From positions 1-40,831 of the IMG/VR virus record IMGVR_UViG_3300034682_000410: a stretch of 40,831 nucleotides of DNA; one strand, 5' to 3'. This DNA comes from a virus. Positions 20,804 through 28,705 of this stretch are shown piece after piece. The notes under the pieces were generated by a model. That model did no database searches. It was not told the DNA's origin and saw only the letters and a program-made list of their open reading frames with translations. Positions within the stretch are counted from its first letter, which is position 1. Each line of letters starts with the position of its first letter. A program made the position numbers and the translations under genes.

Positions 20804-20899
20804 GGTAAGAGCATTAGGCAGACGGCAATCCATATCTTCGGAATAGCACTCGTGAAACGCCGATGTGGAATTGTGACGACGCTCGTCAGTGCTCTTTCC
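20804..20899 (+). ncRNA. Structured RNA module 1 in the late leader
   Basis: Begins GGTAAGAGCATT and ends CAGTGCTCTTTCC. AAGAGCATT (20807-20815) pairs with AGTGCTCTT (20888-20896) as a 9-bp stem with one G-U. The interior has further short helices. The same two ends bound a second module at 21084-21154 with a different interior. The 3' arm contains TGCTCTTT, the core of rrn boxA. No reading frame is evident. Confidence 0.5.
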
Positions 20900-21083
20900 A
20901 GTTTTCGTCAACGTTAACGACTTTGCGGGTTTTTAGAAACGAACCACAAAGATAAATGCAAACGATGATCAATTCCTGGCAGTAGCCTAACGGCTAAACA
21001 CCAGTGAGGTCTTCCAGCTCCTCATCAACAAATCTGGCGCATTGCGGCCCTGAGATGTGATTAATAAGTCAGGGCACACAACA

Positions 21084-21154
21084 GGTAAGAGCATTGAACA
21101 AGGCGAAAACCGGTAGACGCGACTAATGCCAGCCGGGCGACCAGTGCTCTTTCC
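21084..21154 (+). ncRNA. Structured RNA module 2 in the late leader
   Basis: Begins with the same 12 bases (GGTAAGAGCATT) and ends with the same 13 bases (CAGTGCTCTTTCC) as module 1 and forms the same closing stem. The 46-base interior is unrelated and contains CCGG/CCGG pairing. The tRNA-like element begins at the next base. Confidence 0.5.
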
Positions 21155-21266
21155 GTTGTGGTTAGCTCAGCGGGTTAGAGCTTTGTTCATGCTTGCCAAT
21201 GCTGCATGCGCGAGTAAATAGTTCAGAAATGAACTTAGCGTCGGTTCAAATCCGGCACCACAACCA
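21155..21266 (+). tRNA. tRNA-like element with an enlarged anticodon arm (probable pseudo-tRNA)
   Basis: Acceptor strands TTGTGGT (21156-21162) and ACCACAA (21257-21263) pair perfectly. The D arm is canonical: GCTC-AGCGGGTTA-GAGC (21165-21181). The T arm is canonical: GTCGG-TTCAAAT-CCGGC (21240-21256). A 5-nt variable loop (TTAGC) precedes it, and an anticodon-type stem GTTCA/TGAAC (21185-21189 and 21230-21234) is present, but its loop is 40 nt instead of 7. CCA follows the acceptor stem directly, without a discriminator base. It is a decayed or interrupted tRNA gene or a tRNA mimic; no anticodon can be assigned. Confidence 0.5.
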
Positions 21267-21310
21267 ATTCCAAGCTAGCAAGTATCTTTGGCTGATAAAG
21301 CACTTCCCCT

Positions 21311-21333
21311 ACCAGCTTCGGCTGGTTTTTTTA
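21311..21333 (+). terminator. Terminator after the tRNA-like element
   Basis: ACCAGC-TTCG-GCTGGT followed by TTTTTTT. Q-modified polymerase would have to pass it to reach the lysis genes. Confidence 0.82.
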
Positions 21334-21361
21334 TTTCTGTTTCCTGATGAATTTCGGGAAA

Positions 21362-21386
21362 CAAAAAACCCGCACTAAGGCGGGCT
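21362..21386 (-). terminator. Leftward-facing terminator in the late leader
   Basis: Read leftward, GCCCGC and GCGGGT pair around a short loop and are followed by TTTTTTGTTT. There is no leftward gene upstream of it. From 21387 to 21631 I see no gene or other clear element. Confidence 0.55.
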
Positions 21387-21631
21387 TCGTGAAAATGGGC
21401 GACGGTAAGTAGTTGGAGCTACTGACCGCCATCTTGCCCGTGACTCGAATCACGAACAAAGACCGAGGCCCATATCGTCTGATCAGACGGGCTAAACATT
21501 AGATCGGATTTGTTCGCAAGACAATGTTTTAAATCACAGAACAAATCCCCCAGATATTTGGGGTCGCTAATTTGCGGCCTGGTACATTTGCCAGACGCTT
21601 TCACATGCCACCGCATGGTGGAGACTACGCA

Positions 21632-21925
21632 ATGGCAAACACGGAACTGATCCCGGTGTTGCTGGTCGCGCTCATCATGACCGTGCTTGGCTCGCTTGCG
21701 AAATATCAGACAAGGCCAGTAAGCGAAAAGGTAAGTCTTTCCAGTCATATGGTCGTGTCGATCTTCGCCGGAATGATGATGGCTCTCTACGGGCTGGATA
21801 AACAATGGTCGCTCAACCTCATGGGCCTGGCATGTGGTGCTGCTGGGTGGCAGGGTGCTGCAATACTTAAAAGGCTGCCGTGGTTTAGCCAGACTGATAA
21901 TGGTGACAATTATGGCAAGAACTGA
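21632..21925 (+). CDS. Holin, 3-TM class
   Basis: The ATG at 21632 (MANTELIPVLLVALIMTVLG) has GGTGGAG nine bases upstream; a second in-frame ATG at 21605 would add nine residues (MPPHGGDYA), reminiscent of the dual starts of lambda S, but it has no ribosome site. Three hydrophobic segments are visible: about 6-24, 39-58 and 65-84, then a charged tail (KRLPWFSQTDNGDNYGKN). First gene of the lysis cassette, so it should form the timed membrane lesions that release the lysozyme. The sequence is not lambda S or P22 gp13. Confidence 0.8.
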   Translation: MANTELIPVLLVALIMTVLGSLAKYQTRPVSEKVSLSSHMVVSIFAGMMMALYGLDKQWSLNLMGLACGAAGWQGAAILKRLPWFSQTDNGDNYGKN

Positions 21926-22211
21926 AATCAGAGTGGGAAAATATTCAATCGATTTCGTCCCACTCATTTTTCTCGTTATAACCGCAATCCTCTGTAACCA
22001 GCTTAATGACTCAGTGAAAACCAGTAGCGAGGCATTGAAGCTGGCAAACGACATGAATCGTCAGCGAACAGCCGCAGAGATGCGAGCGCAGAAAGCTGAA
22101 AAATCACCTGTAGACAACGGTTCGCTAAATGTGATCGTGATTCAGCCTGATGGAAAGCAGAGGGCCAGTTACACCGAACCAGCGTTTGCTGACGTAAACA
22201 AACCACTCTGA
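21912..22211 (+). CDS. Coupled single-TM protein, candidate antiholin
   Basis: ATG at 21912 inside the end of the holin gene, with GGTGA six bases upstream. One N-terminal TM segment (about 12-29, FVPLIFLVITAILC), then a helical region rich in Ala, Lys and Arg (EALKLANDMNRQRTAAEMRA) and a polar tail. The topology and position between holin and endolysin suggest an antiholin or holin regulator, but this is inference; the family is unknown to me. Confidence 0.65.
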   Translation: MARTEIRVGKYSIDFVPLIFLVITAILCNQLNDSVKTSSEALKLANDMNRQRTAAEMRAQKAEKSPVDNGSLNVIVIQPDGKQRASYTEPAFADVNKPL

Positions 22212-22218
22212 GGTAACA

Positions 22219-22689
22219 ATGAGCCAGATAATTGCAATCCTCAATTTTGAAGAGGGGTTTAAGGCTGCGCCCTATATCGATTCAGAAGGGTTTCCGACAG
22301 TTGGTACCGGCTTCAAAATAGGCCCCAAGGGTGCGCCGCTATCTAATTACACATTCACCATTCCGCAGCAAGTGAATGACGTATGGTTGCAGAGCCTAGT
22401 CGAGGACACCATCGCAAAAATGAACACTTACCCGACCATTGTTGCTGCGCTCAAACTGTGCAACGCCGCGCGCCGGGACATTCTGGTCAGCATGGCATAT
22501 CAGATGGGCGTTGGTGGCCTTGCTGCTTTCAAGAACACGCTAGCGATGCTGGCTGCGGGGAATCCATCCGGCGCAGCAGATGGCATGCTGAAAAGCCTGT
22601 GGGCTAAACAGACGCCAGCGCGCGCCAAGCGTCACGCTGATGTGATGCGCAGCGGAAACATGGATGCGTATGCGGGGCTGCTGAAATGA
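22219..22689 (+). CDS. T4-type lysozyme endolysin (GH24), 156 aa
   Basis: The catalytic triad is visible with T4 spacing: Glu12, Asp21 and Thr27 in NFEEGFKAAPYIDSEGFPT. The C-terminal lobe matches T4 lysozyme as I remember it (RRDILVSMAYQMGVGG, then LWAKQTPARAKRHADVMRSG). There is no signal or SAR segment, so export depends on the holin. It cleaves peptidoglycan between MurNAc and GlcNAc. The ribosome site is GAGGT. Confidence 0.95.
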   Translation: MSQIIAILNFEEGFKAAPYIDSEGFPTVGTGFKIGPKGAPLSNYTFTIPQQVNDVWLQSLVEDTIAKMNTYPTIVAALKLCNAARRDILVSMAYQMGVGGLAAFKNTLAMLAAGNPSGAADGMLKSLWAKQTPARAKRHADVMRSGNMDAYAGLLK

Positions 22690-22892
22690 AACTTGTCGAC
22701 AACTGGAAAAGTGCCTGGCGCTGGTTCAGCATTCACTGCCTCTGGATAGCCGCCGCAATCCCTAATGTGTGGGTTGAACTTCCTGCAGATCTGAAAGCAA
22801 GCATTCCTCCCGGAACGATGGGTGCTATTGCTGGCGTGGTAGCAGTATGTGGGATTGTTGGTCGCCTGGTAGACCAGGAGAAGAAGCAATGA
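22686..22892 (+). CDS. 2-TM holin-like protein, 68 aa
   Basis: Overlaps the lysozyme stop by four bases. Two hydrophobic segments, about 14-30 (FSIHCLWIAAAIPNVWV) and 44-60 (MGAIAGVVAVCGIVGRL), with a charged end DQEKKQ. The size and topology fit class II holins, and similar small proteins stand next to endolysin genes in many phages. The cassette therefore carries two holin candidates; which one sets lysis timing cannot be decided from sequence. Confidence 0.7.
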   Translation: MKLVDNWKSAWRWFSIHCLWIAAAIPNVWVELPADLKASIPPGTMGAIAGVVAVCGIVGRLVDQEKKQ

Positions 22893-23176
22893 CCGAAATC
22901 ATCAGCTCGTTCGGTGGATACATTGCAGGAGCCGGGGCAATTATCGTCGCTATCCTTGCTGCATGGTTTGGCGGAAAAAGCAAAGGCACTGCCGAAACTC
23001 AGGCTAAAGCAGACGTTAAAGCTGCCAATATCGAAACCCAGCAGGCCCAGCAGATTACCGAAAAGACACAGGAAACAATCCGGGTGGTGAAAGATGTCGA
23101 CCAAGATAACCAGTCTCTTTCTGATGACGCTGCTCGTCAGCGCATGCGCTCATCAAAATACCACTCAGACGATTAA
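22889..23176 (+). CDS. Rz: Inner-membrane spanin (Rz-like), 95 aa
   Basis: ATG at 22889 overlaps the upstream stop. An N-terminal TM anchor (about 7-27, FGGYIAGAGAIIVAILAAWF) is followed by a periplasmic helical region rich in Ala, Gln and Lys (KADVKAANIETQQAQQITEK). This is the i-spanin layout. The lipoprotein partner starts within it in another frame. The pair fuses inner and outer membranes in the last step of lysis. Confidence 0.85.
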   Translation: MTEIISSFGGYIAGAGAIIVAILAAWFGGKSKGTAETQAKADVKAANIETQQAQQITEKTQETIRVVKDVDQDNQSLSDDAARQRMRSSKYHSDD

Positions 23177-23309
23177 ATACGTCGACAACTCCTGTACTGC
23201 ATTCAAGCCAATCATCACTCACGGTAAAGACCCTGACGTGATGGACCCGCGAACAGTCCGCGCCATCAATGCCCATAACGATACGTGGGATAAGGTGTGC
23301 AGCAAGTAG
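23094..23309 (+). CDS. Rz1: Outer-membrane spanin lipoprotein (Rz1-like), 71 aa
   Basis: Begins inside the i-spanin gene. Signal peptide MSTKITSLFLMTLLVSAC with a lipobox Val15-Ser16-Ala17-Cys18, then a mature part of 54 residues with two more Cys residues. Partner of the upstream spanin. It is longer than lambda Rz1 and not Pro-rich, so it belongs to another o-spanin type. Confidence 0.87.
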   Translation: MSTKITSLFLMTLLVSACAHQNTTQTIKYVDNSCTAFKPIITHGKDPDVMDPRTVRAINAHNDTWDKVCSK

Positions 23310-23346
23310 CCATTACAAAGCATCCATAACTGGGTGCTTGATAATG
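23310..23346 (+). repeat. 37-nt hairpin element, copy 1
   Basis: Starts at the base after the Rz1 stop codon. The outer 12 bases (CCATTACAAAGC) and last 10 bases (CTTGATAATG) are identical to copy 2 at 24492-24528, and the middle differs but still pairs: AAGCATCC with GGGTGCTT, loop ATAACT. CATTA and TAATG at the ends also pair. There is no U run. Confidence 0.7.
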
Positions 23347-23366
23347 TCCATCTCAGGAGAATTCAA

Positions 23367-23750
23367 ATGGCGAAGATTAAATGGCCCAAGTTGCCGAGCT
23401 ATTTGATTCCTCTCTTCAACACTGCCTGGGTATATCTCTGCGTAAGCAAAGATGAATGGAGGCAGGCAGAGACAGTATTAAGTGTTTCCCTTGCTGACGT
23501 AACCAATAACAACGGGATGTGCAGGCATTTCGTCAATGAAGATACAGGCGAAAACATGTATCTGGTTGGTGTATTCGATGGCCGCATTTCAACTCTGGTT
23601 CACGAACTGGCGCATGCGACGTTTTATTGCTGTAGCGATGTTGGCGTAACAACAAAGCCGGATGAGGCTAACGAAACCTACTGCTATCTACTGGACAGGA
23701 TGTTTAGCCATTTCCTTCCATTCATACAGGAAACTAAAAATGCCACTTAA
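23367..23750 (+). CDS. HExxH putative metalloprotein, 127 aa
   Basis: ATG at 23367 with AGGAGA upstream. The product contains HELAH (residues 81-85, in [17 protein letters not shown]), the zinc-binding signature of metallopeptidases, followed about 17 residues later by NETYCYLLD, which could supply a third ligand. The N-terminal half is beta/alpha ([19 protein letters not shown]). Too small for most known peptidases. It lies in a cassette between lysis genes and terminase and is expressed late; a peptidase acting on capsid, host or wall proteins is possible but untested. Confidence 0.65.
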   Translation: MAKIKWPKLPSYLIPLFNTAWVYLCVSKDEWRQAETVLSVSLADVTNNNGMCRHFVNEDTGENMYLVGVFDGRISTLVHELAHATFYCCSDVGVTTKPDEANETYCYLLDRMFSHFLPFIQETKNAT

Positions 23751-23883
23751 GAAAGGCCGCAGTAAAAAAGTTGTCAGTGACAATATCGCCACAGAGATGA
23801 AAGCAGGTAAGCCACAAGACCAGGCTGTAGCAATCGCTCTGAGTAAAGCAGGCAAAAAGAAACCAAAGAAAGGAGCTAAGTGA
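23740..23883 (+). CDS. Small basic protein, 47 aa (DUF6496-like)
   Basis: ATG at 23740 overlaps the preceding stop. The product is very basic ([20 protein letters not shown], then [20 protein letters not shown]). The motif IATEMxxGKPxxQAxAIALS is common next to head genes of phages. Probably binds DNA or head proteins; role unknown. Confidence 0.7.
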   Translation: MPLKKGRSKKVVSDNIATEMKAGKPQDQAVAIALSKAGKKKPKKGAK

Positions 23884-24491
23884 TGATTACCCAACCATGG
23901 CCTACGTATTCAGATGCCAGCGGCGCATTCGTTCGTGGTCTACCAATTAAAACCCTGACACAGGCTGTGGATGGCTCAGCAGTAGCAACCTTTGATGGTC
24001 CGTATCCATCACAGTATCTGTCAGCGCTGTTCATGTCCAAGTTCAAGCCGGTTGTTGCTGGTTATATCTTCCAGAGCCAGTACGGTGAACTGCTGTATAT
24101 GACCAAAACAGCATTCGAAGCTCAGTACACTGCAACCAGTACGCCGATCTCATGGTCATCAGTAAGCGGCAAGCCGTCAACATTCGCACCAATCATCGGA
24201 ACCACTGCTACCACTGCAATGGCTGGCAATAAGGTTCCAACATCAACAGATCGCGGTGGCGTGTTACAGCAATCAGCAATCACTGCATTAACTGATTCAT
24301 CTGGCGGTACATCAGGCGGTAACACGGTAGCAGTTATTCCTGCGGCTACTGCGGCCACGACAGATACCAGCGCTGCGTCTCTGACGTCAACCAACGCCTC
24401 AATCACTGCGCTGAAAAATGACATCGCGACATTGACGGCGAAGATTAACGCTATTAACGCAGCGATAAAAGCGGCTGGCGCAACGGTGTAA
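23883..24491 (+). CDS. Head-fibre-like capsid decoration protein, 202 aa
   Basis: ATG at 23883 overlaps the preceding stop; GGAG upstream. The N-terminal 75 residues form a globular part ([16 protein letters not shown]-type start). The middle has [20 protein letters not shown], typical of phi29-type head-fibre (gp8.5-like) and related capsid fibres, followed by a Ser/Thr/Ala-rich stretch and a C-terminal coiled coil (about 165-200) that would form a trimer. It probably sits on the capsid surface. P22 has no equivalent, though relatives such as L carry the unrelated Dec. Confidence 0.68.
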   Translation: MITQPWPTYSDASGAFVRGLPIKTLTQAVDGSAVATFDGPYPSQYLSALFMSKFKPVVAGYIFQSQYGELLYMTKTAFEAQYTATSTPISWSSVSGKPSTFAPIIGTTATTAMAGNKVPTSTDRGGVLQQSAITALTDSSGGTSGGNTVAVIPAATAATTDTSAASLTSTNASITALKNDIATLTAKINAINAAIKAAGATV

Positions 24492-24528
24492 CCATTACAA
24501 AGCTCATCTACGGGTGGGCTTGATAATG
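24492..24528 (+). repeat. 37-nt hairpin element, copy 2
   Basis: Starts at the base after the stop of the head-fibre-like gene. Stem AAGCTCATC/GGTGGGCTT with loop TACG. The stem sequence differs from copy 1 while pairing is kept, which supports a structured RNA. Confidence 0.7.
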
Positions 24529-24546
24529 ATTAACGAGGAAACAGAT

Positions 24547-25026
24547 ATGGCAGCACCAAAGGGCAATCGATTCTGGGAGGCCCGCAGTAGTCATGGGCGA
24601 AACCCGAAATTCGAATCGCCTGAGGCGCTGTGGTCAGCATGTTGCGAGTACTTTGAGTGGGTGGAGAAAAACCCATTATGGGAGATGAAGGCGTTCGCAT
24701 ATCAGGGAGAGGTTACGCAAGAGCCCATTGCCAAGATGCGTGCAATGACCATTACAGGTTTGCTTTTGTTCCTCGACATAACAAAGCCAACATGGGCTCT
24801 GTATAAGGCTCGTGAAGATTTTAATTACGTCACTACGCGAGCAGAAGAAACAATCTACGACCAGAAATTCTCCGGAGCAGCAGCAGATCTGCTGAATGCC
24901 AACATCATCGCCCGTGACCTGGGTCTTAAAGAGCAGTCGCAAGTTGAAGACGTGACACCTGATAAGGGAGATCGCGACAAGCGGCGCTCCCGCATCAAGG
25001 AGCTTTTCAACCGTGGAAGAAATTGA
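24547..25026 (+). CDS. 3: Terminase small subunit, P22 gp3
   Basis: The ATG at 24547 ([20 protein letters not shown]) matches P22 gp3; GAGGAA lies upstream. Most of the protein is as in P22, up to [20 protein letters not shown], but residues about 76-100 differ ([20 protein letters not shown] against a different P22 segment). This is the part whose codons include P22's pac site. The protein forms a ring that recognises pac and starts headful packaging. Confidence 0.95.
   Translation: MAAPKGNRFWEARSSHGRNPKFESPEALWSACCEYFEWVEKNPLWEMKAFAYQGEVTQEPIAKMRAMTITGLLLFLDITKPTWALYKAREDFNYVTTRAEETIYDQKFSGAAADLLNANIIARDLGLKEQSQVEDVTPDKGDRDKRRSRIKELFNRGRN
24815..24835 (+). promoter_or_regulatory. Candidate pac site
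   Basis: In P22 the pac sequence lies in gene 3 and begins AAGATTTATCTG. At the aligned position here is AAGATTTTAATTACG followed by TCACTA. The 5' seven bases are the same and the rest has diverged together with the encoded residues, suggesting a changed packaging specificity. Confidence 0.5.
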
Positions 25027-26515
25027 TGCTGTTCTCGATAAGTTAAGCGAAGACGAGCAGATAGAATTGCTCGAATTGCTGGAAGAGGAAGAAGCGTACC
25101 GCAATACCCATCAGTTGTTTGAATTTACGCCTTACGGGAAGCAGCGAGAATTCATTGATGCAGGTTCAGAATACCCAGAACGGTGCTTCATGGCTGGTAA
25201 CCAGCTTGGTAAGTCCTACACTGGTGGGGCAGAAGTAGCATTTCACCTTACCGGACGTTACCCTGGAACAAAGGGCTACCCTGATGACGGGGTTTACGGT
25301 GGTAAGTGGAACGGCAAAAGATTCAATACGCCAGTTGTATTCTGGGTTGGCGGAGAGACCAACGAGACGGTAACCAAAACCACTCAGCGTATTCTTTGCG
25401 GTCGAATTGAAGAGAATGATGAGCCTGGTTACGGCTCAATTCCTAAAGAAGACATCATAAGCTGGAAAAAGTCTCCGTTTTATCCAAACCTGGTAGACCA
25501 TATTCTTGTCCGTCATCATAACGCTGATGGTGTTGTTGATGGCATGTCTATCTGCTATTTCAAGCCGTACTCGCAGGGACGCGCACGCTGGCAGGGTGAC
25601 ACCATACATGGAGTGTGGTTTGACGAGGAGCCACCTTACAGCATCTATGGCGAAGGTCTTACGCGTACCAATAAGTACGGTCAATTCTCACTACTGACAT
25701 TTACACCACTGATGGGAATGTCAGATGTCGTTACCAAGTTCATAAAGAATCCGAGTAAGGCGCAGAAGGTTGTCACCATGACAATCTACGATGCCGATCA
25801 CTACACGGATGAGCAGAAAGAACAGATTGTAGCCTCATATCCTGAGCATGAGCGAGAAGCACGAGCCAGTGGCATCCCAACAATGGGTAGTGGCCGCATC
25901 TTCCAGATACCGGAAGAAACCATCAAGTGTCAGCCATTCGAATGCCCTGACCACTTCTACGTTATCAACGCCTGTGACTTTGGCTGGGACCACCCTCAGG
26001 CACATATCCAGTTATGGTGGGATAAAGATGAGGATGTTTTCTATCTCGCACGCGTCTGGAAGAAGAAAGAGAAGACGGCAACTGAGGCATGGAGCGCGGT
26101 AAAAGCATGGAGCCAGAAGATACCTGTAGCATGGCCTCACGATGGGCATCAGCATGAGAAGGGCGGCGGTGAGCAGCTACGTACACAATATGCTGATGCT
26201 GGATTCCTTATGCTCCCTGAGCATGCAACATGGCCTGACGGTGGAAATGCAGTAGAGCCTGGGATAGTTGAAATAAGGGATCTGATGATTGAAGGTCGAT
26301 TTCGTATCTTCAATACCTGCGAAGACTTCTTTGACGAGTTCCGCCTCTACCACCGTGATGAGAATGGGAAAATCGTGAAAATCAACGATGACGTACTATC
26401 CGCAACGCGGTATGGCTACATGATGCGCAGATTCTCCAGGATGATGAGAGACATCAAGAAACCGAAAGAAAAGAAAATACCCGCACCGATTAGACCAGTT
26501 TCCAGAGGACGATAA
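25013..26515 (+). CDS. 2: Terminase large subunit, P22 gp2
   Basis: 500 residues, GTG start with AAGGAG upstream, overlapping gene 3 by 14 bases. The ATPase has Walker A GNQLGKS at 62-68 and a Walker B at about 200 (GVWFDEEPP). The nuclease domain shows [20 protein letters not shown] and [10 protein letters not shown]. It closely resembles P22 gp2 along its whole length. It is the motor that fills the prohead and cuts the concatemer by headful. Confidence 0.97.
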   Translation: MEEIDAVLDKLSEDEQIELLELLEEEEAYRNTHQLFEFTPYGKQREFIDAGSEYPERCFMAGNQLGKSYTGGAEVAFHLTGRYPGTKGYPDDGVYGGKWNGKRFNTPVVFWVGGETNETVTKTTQRILCGRIEENDEPGYGSIPKEDIISWKKSPFYPNLVDHILVRHHNADGVVDGMSICYFKPYSQGRARWQGDTIHGVWFDEEPPYSIYGEGLTRTNKYGQFSLLTFTPLMGMSDVVTKFIKNPSKAQKVVTMTIYDADHYTDEQKEQIVASYPEHEREARASGIPTMGSGRIFQIPEETIKCQPFECPDHFYVINACDFGWDHPQAHIQLWWDKDEDVFYLARVWKKKEKTATEAWSAVKAWSQKIPVAWPHDGHQHEKGGGEQLRTQYADAGFLMLPEHATWPDGGNAVEPGIVEIRDLMIEGRFRIFNTCEDFFDEFRLYHRDENGKIVKINDDVLSATRYGYMMRRFSRMMRDIKKPKEKKIPAPIRPVSRGR

Positions 26516-28692
26516 TGGCTGACAACGAAAACAGGCTGGAAAGCATTCTGTGCAAGTTCGATGCAGACTGGACAGCCGGAGATGAAGCCAGAACCGAGGC
26601 GAAGAATGATTTGTTCTTCTCCCGCGTCTCTCAATGGGACGACTGGCTAAACCAGTACACCACATTGCAGTATCGCGGACAATTCGATGTAGTGCGCCCG
26701 GTAGTGCGCAAACTGGTAGCAGAGATGCGCCAGAATCCTATTGATGTGCTGTATCGCCCTAAAGACAAAGCCGGGCCAGATGCCGCAGACACTTTGATGG
26801 GTATGTACCGTACAGATATGCGGCACAACTCAGCAAAGATAGCGGTAAACGTCGCTGTTCGTGAGCAAATCGAATCAGGCGTAGGTGCCTGGCGCATCGT
26901 CACTGAATATGAAGACCAGGACCCTACCAGCAATAATCAGATTATCCGTCGAGAGCCTATTCACTCTGCATGCTCCTGTGTGATTTGGGATAGCAACAGC
27001 AAACAGATGGATAAATCTGATGCTCGTCACTGCACCATCATTCACTCGATGAGCAAAGAGGGATGGGAGGATTACGCAGAGAAAAATGGTCTGGATGATG
27101 ACAATATCCCTGGCTTCCAGAGTCCTAATGATTGGGTGTTCCCATGGATAACTCAGGACACTATCCACATCGCTGAATTCTACGAGGTGGAAGAGAAGAA
27201 AGAGACTGTGTTTATTTACCAGGATCCGATTACAGGAGAGCCGGTAAGCTATTTCAAGCGCGATATTAAAGATGTGATTGATGAACTGGCAGACCGTGGA
27301 TTCATCAAGGTTGCAGAACGTCAGATTAAGCGTCGCCGGGTATATAAAACCATTCTGTCGTCGTCTGATATCTACAAAGACAAGCAGCTTATTGCAGGTG
27401 AACACATCCCGATTGTTCCTTGCTATGGCGAGTGGGGGTTTGTAGAAAGCAAAGAGGTGTATGAAGGTGTTGTCAGGCTGACCAAAGACGGGCAGCGACT
27501 GCGCAACATGATTATGTCATTCAATGCTGACATCGTTGCCCGCAACCCGCAGAAGAAACCATTCTTTTATCAGGAGCAGATCGCCGGATACGAGCATATG
27601 TATAGCGGCACGGATGCGTATCCTTATTACCTGATTAACCGCACTGATGAGAATGGTGGAGACCTGCCTCCAACTCCTGTTGCGTACATGGAAAGCCCAG
27701 AAGTACCGCAAGCAAACGCATACATGCTTGAGGCAGCAACCAATGCAGTGGAGAAGGTTGCCACCATTGGAGTTGATGCAGAAGCGGTAAACGGCGGGCA
27801 GGTAGCATTTGACACTGTAAACCAGCTAAACATGCGCTCCGACCTGGAGACGTATGTATTTCAGGACAACCTCGCCACAGCAATGCGCCGTGACGGTGAA
27901 ATCTACCAGTCGATGGTTAATGACTTGTATGACGTTCCTAGAGCGGTGACGATCACCCTTGAAGATGGCAGCGAGAAAGAAGTGCAGTTGCTAACTGAGA
28001 TGGTTGATCTGACAACTGGCGAGCGTGTTGTACTCAATGACATTCGCGGTCGTTATGAGTGCTACACCGATGTTGGTCCATCATTCCAGAGCATGAAGCA
28101 GCAAAACCGCGCAGAGATTCTGGAATTGCTTGGTAAAACCCCACAGGGAACTCCTGAGTATCAACTCCTGTTACTCCAGTACTTCACTTTGCTGGACGGT
28201 AAAGGCGTCGAGCTCATGCGTGATTATGCCAACAAACAACTAATCATCATGGGCGCCAAACGTCCAGAAACGCCAGAGGAGCAGCAATGGCTCATTGAGT
28301 CTCAGCAGGCAAAACAAGGTCAGCAAGACCCGGCAATGGTTCAGGCGCAGGGCGTTCTTCTGCAAGGTCAGGCAGAGCTTGCTAAAGCTCAGAACCAGAC
28401 GCTTTCACTGCAAATCGACGCAGCTAAAGTTGAAGCCCAAAACCAGCTTAATGCAGCGAAAATTGCGGAAATATTTAACAACATGGACCTCAATAAACAA
28501 TCCGAGTTTAGAGAGTTCCTCAAGACAGTTGCTTCATTCCAGCAAAACCGCAGCGAAGACGCTCGCGCTAATGCTGAGCTACTCCTAAAAGGCAATGACC
28601 AGACGCATAAACAGCGCATGGATATTGCCAATATCCTGCAATCGCAGAGACAAAATTCACCCTCCGGCAGCGTAGCCGAGACACCTCAATAA
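26515..28692 (+). CDS. 1: Portal protein, P22 gp1
   Basis: 725 residues, the same length as P22 gp1 and similar throughout. The core runs through [19 protein letters not shown] and [13 protein letters not shown]. The C-terminal 120 residues are Gln/Ala-rich helices ([20 protein letters not shown]) corresponding to the long barrel extending into the capsid in P22. Dodecameric DNA channel and pressure sensor. Its ATG follows gene 2 directly. Confidence 0.97.
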   Translation: MADNENRLESILCKFDADWTAGDEARTEAKNDLFFSRVSQWDDWLNQYTTLQYRGQFDVVRPVVRKLVAEMRQNPIDVLYRPKDKAGPDAADTLMGMYRTDMRHNSAKIAVNVAVREQIESGVGAWRIVTEYEDQDPTSNNQIIRREPIHSACSCVIWDSNSKQMDKSDARHCTIIHSMSKEGWEDYAEKNGLDDDNIPGFQSPNDWVFPWITQDTIHIAEFYEVEEKKETVFIYQDPITGEPVSYFKRDIKDVIDELADRGFIKVAERQIKRRRVYKTILSSSDIYKDKQLIAGEHIPIVPCYGEWGFVESKEVYEGVVRLTKDGQRLRNMIMSFNADIVARNPQKKPFFYQEQIAGYEHMYSGTDAYPYYLINRTDENGGDLPPTPVAYMESPEVPQANAYMLEAATNAVEKVATIGVDAEAVNGGQVAFDTVNQLNMRSDLETYVFQDNLATAMRRDGEIYQSMVNDLYDVPRAVTITLEDGSEKEVQLLTEMVDLTTGERVVLNDIRGRYECYTDVGPSFQSMKQQNRAEILELLGKTPQGTPEYQLLLLQYFTLLDGKGVELMRDYANKQLIIMGAKRPETPEEQQWLIESQQAKQGQQDPAMVQAQGVLLQGQAELAKAQNQTLSLQIDAAKVEAQNQLNAAKIAEIFNNMDLNKQSEFREFLKTVASFQQNRSEDARANAELLLKGNDQTHKQRMDIANILQSQRQNSPSGSVAETPQ

Positions 28693-28705
28693 GAGAGAGT
28701 TAATT

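Noticed and set aside
20935-21010. Second tRNA around AGCCTAACGGCTAA
   Set aside because: A D-arm-like piece is present, but no acceptor or T arm can be paired with it.
21419-22054. Leftward 211-codon open frame over the lysis region
   Set aside because: It lies opposite the holin and its neighbour, its translation is low in structure-like patterns and rich in His/Cys/Arg typical of a shadow, and it has no convincing ribosome site.
26875-27405. Leftward 176-codon open frame
   Set aside because: It is antisense to the portal gene, which is unambiguous by its P22 similarity.
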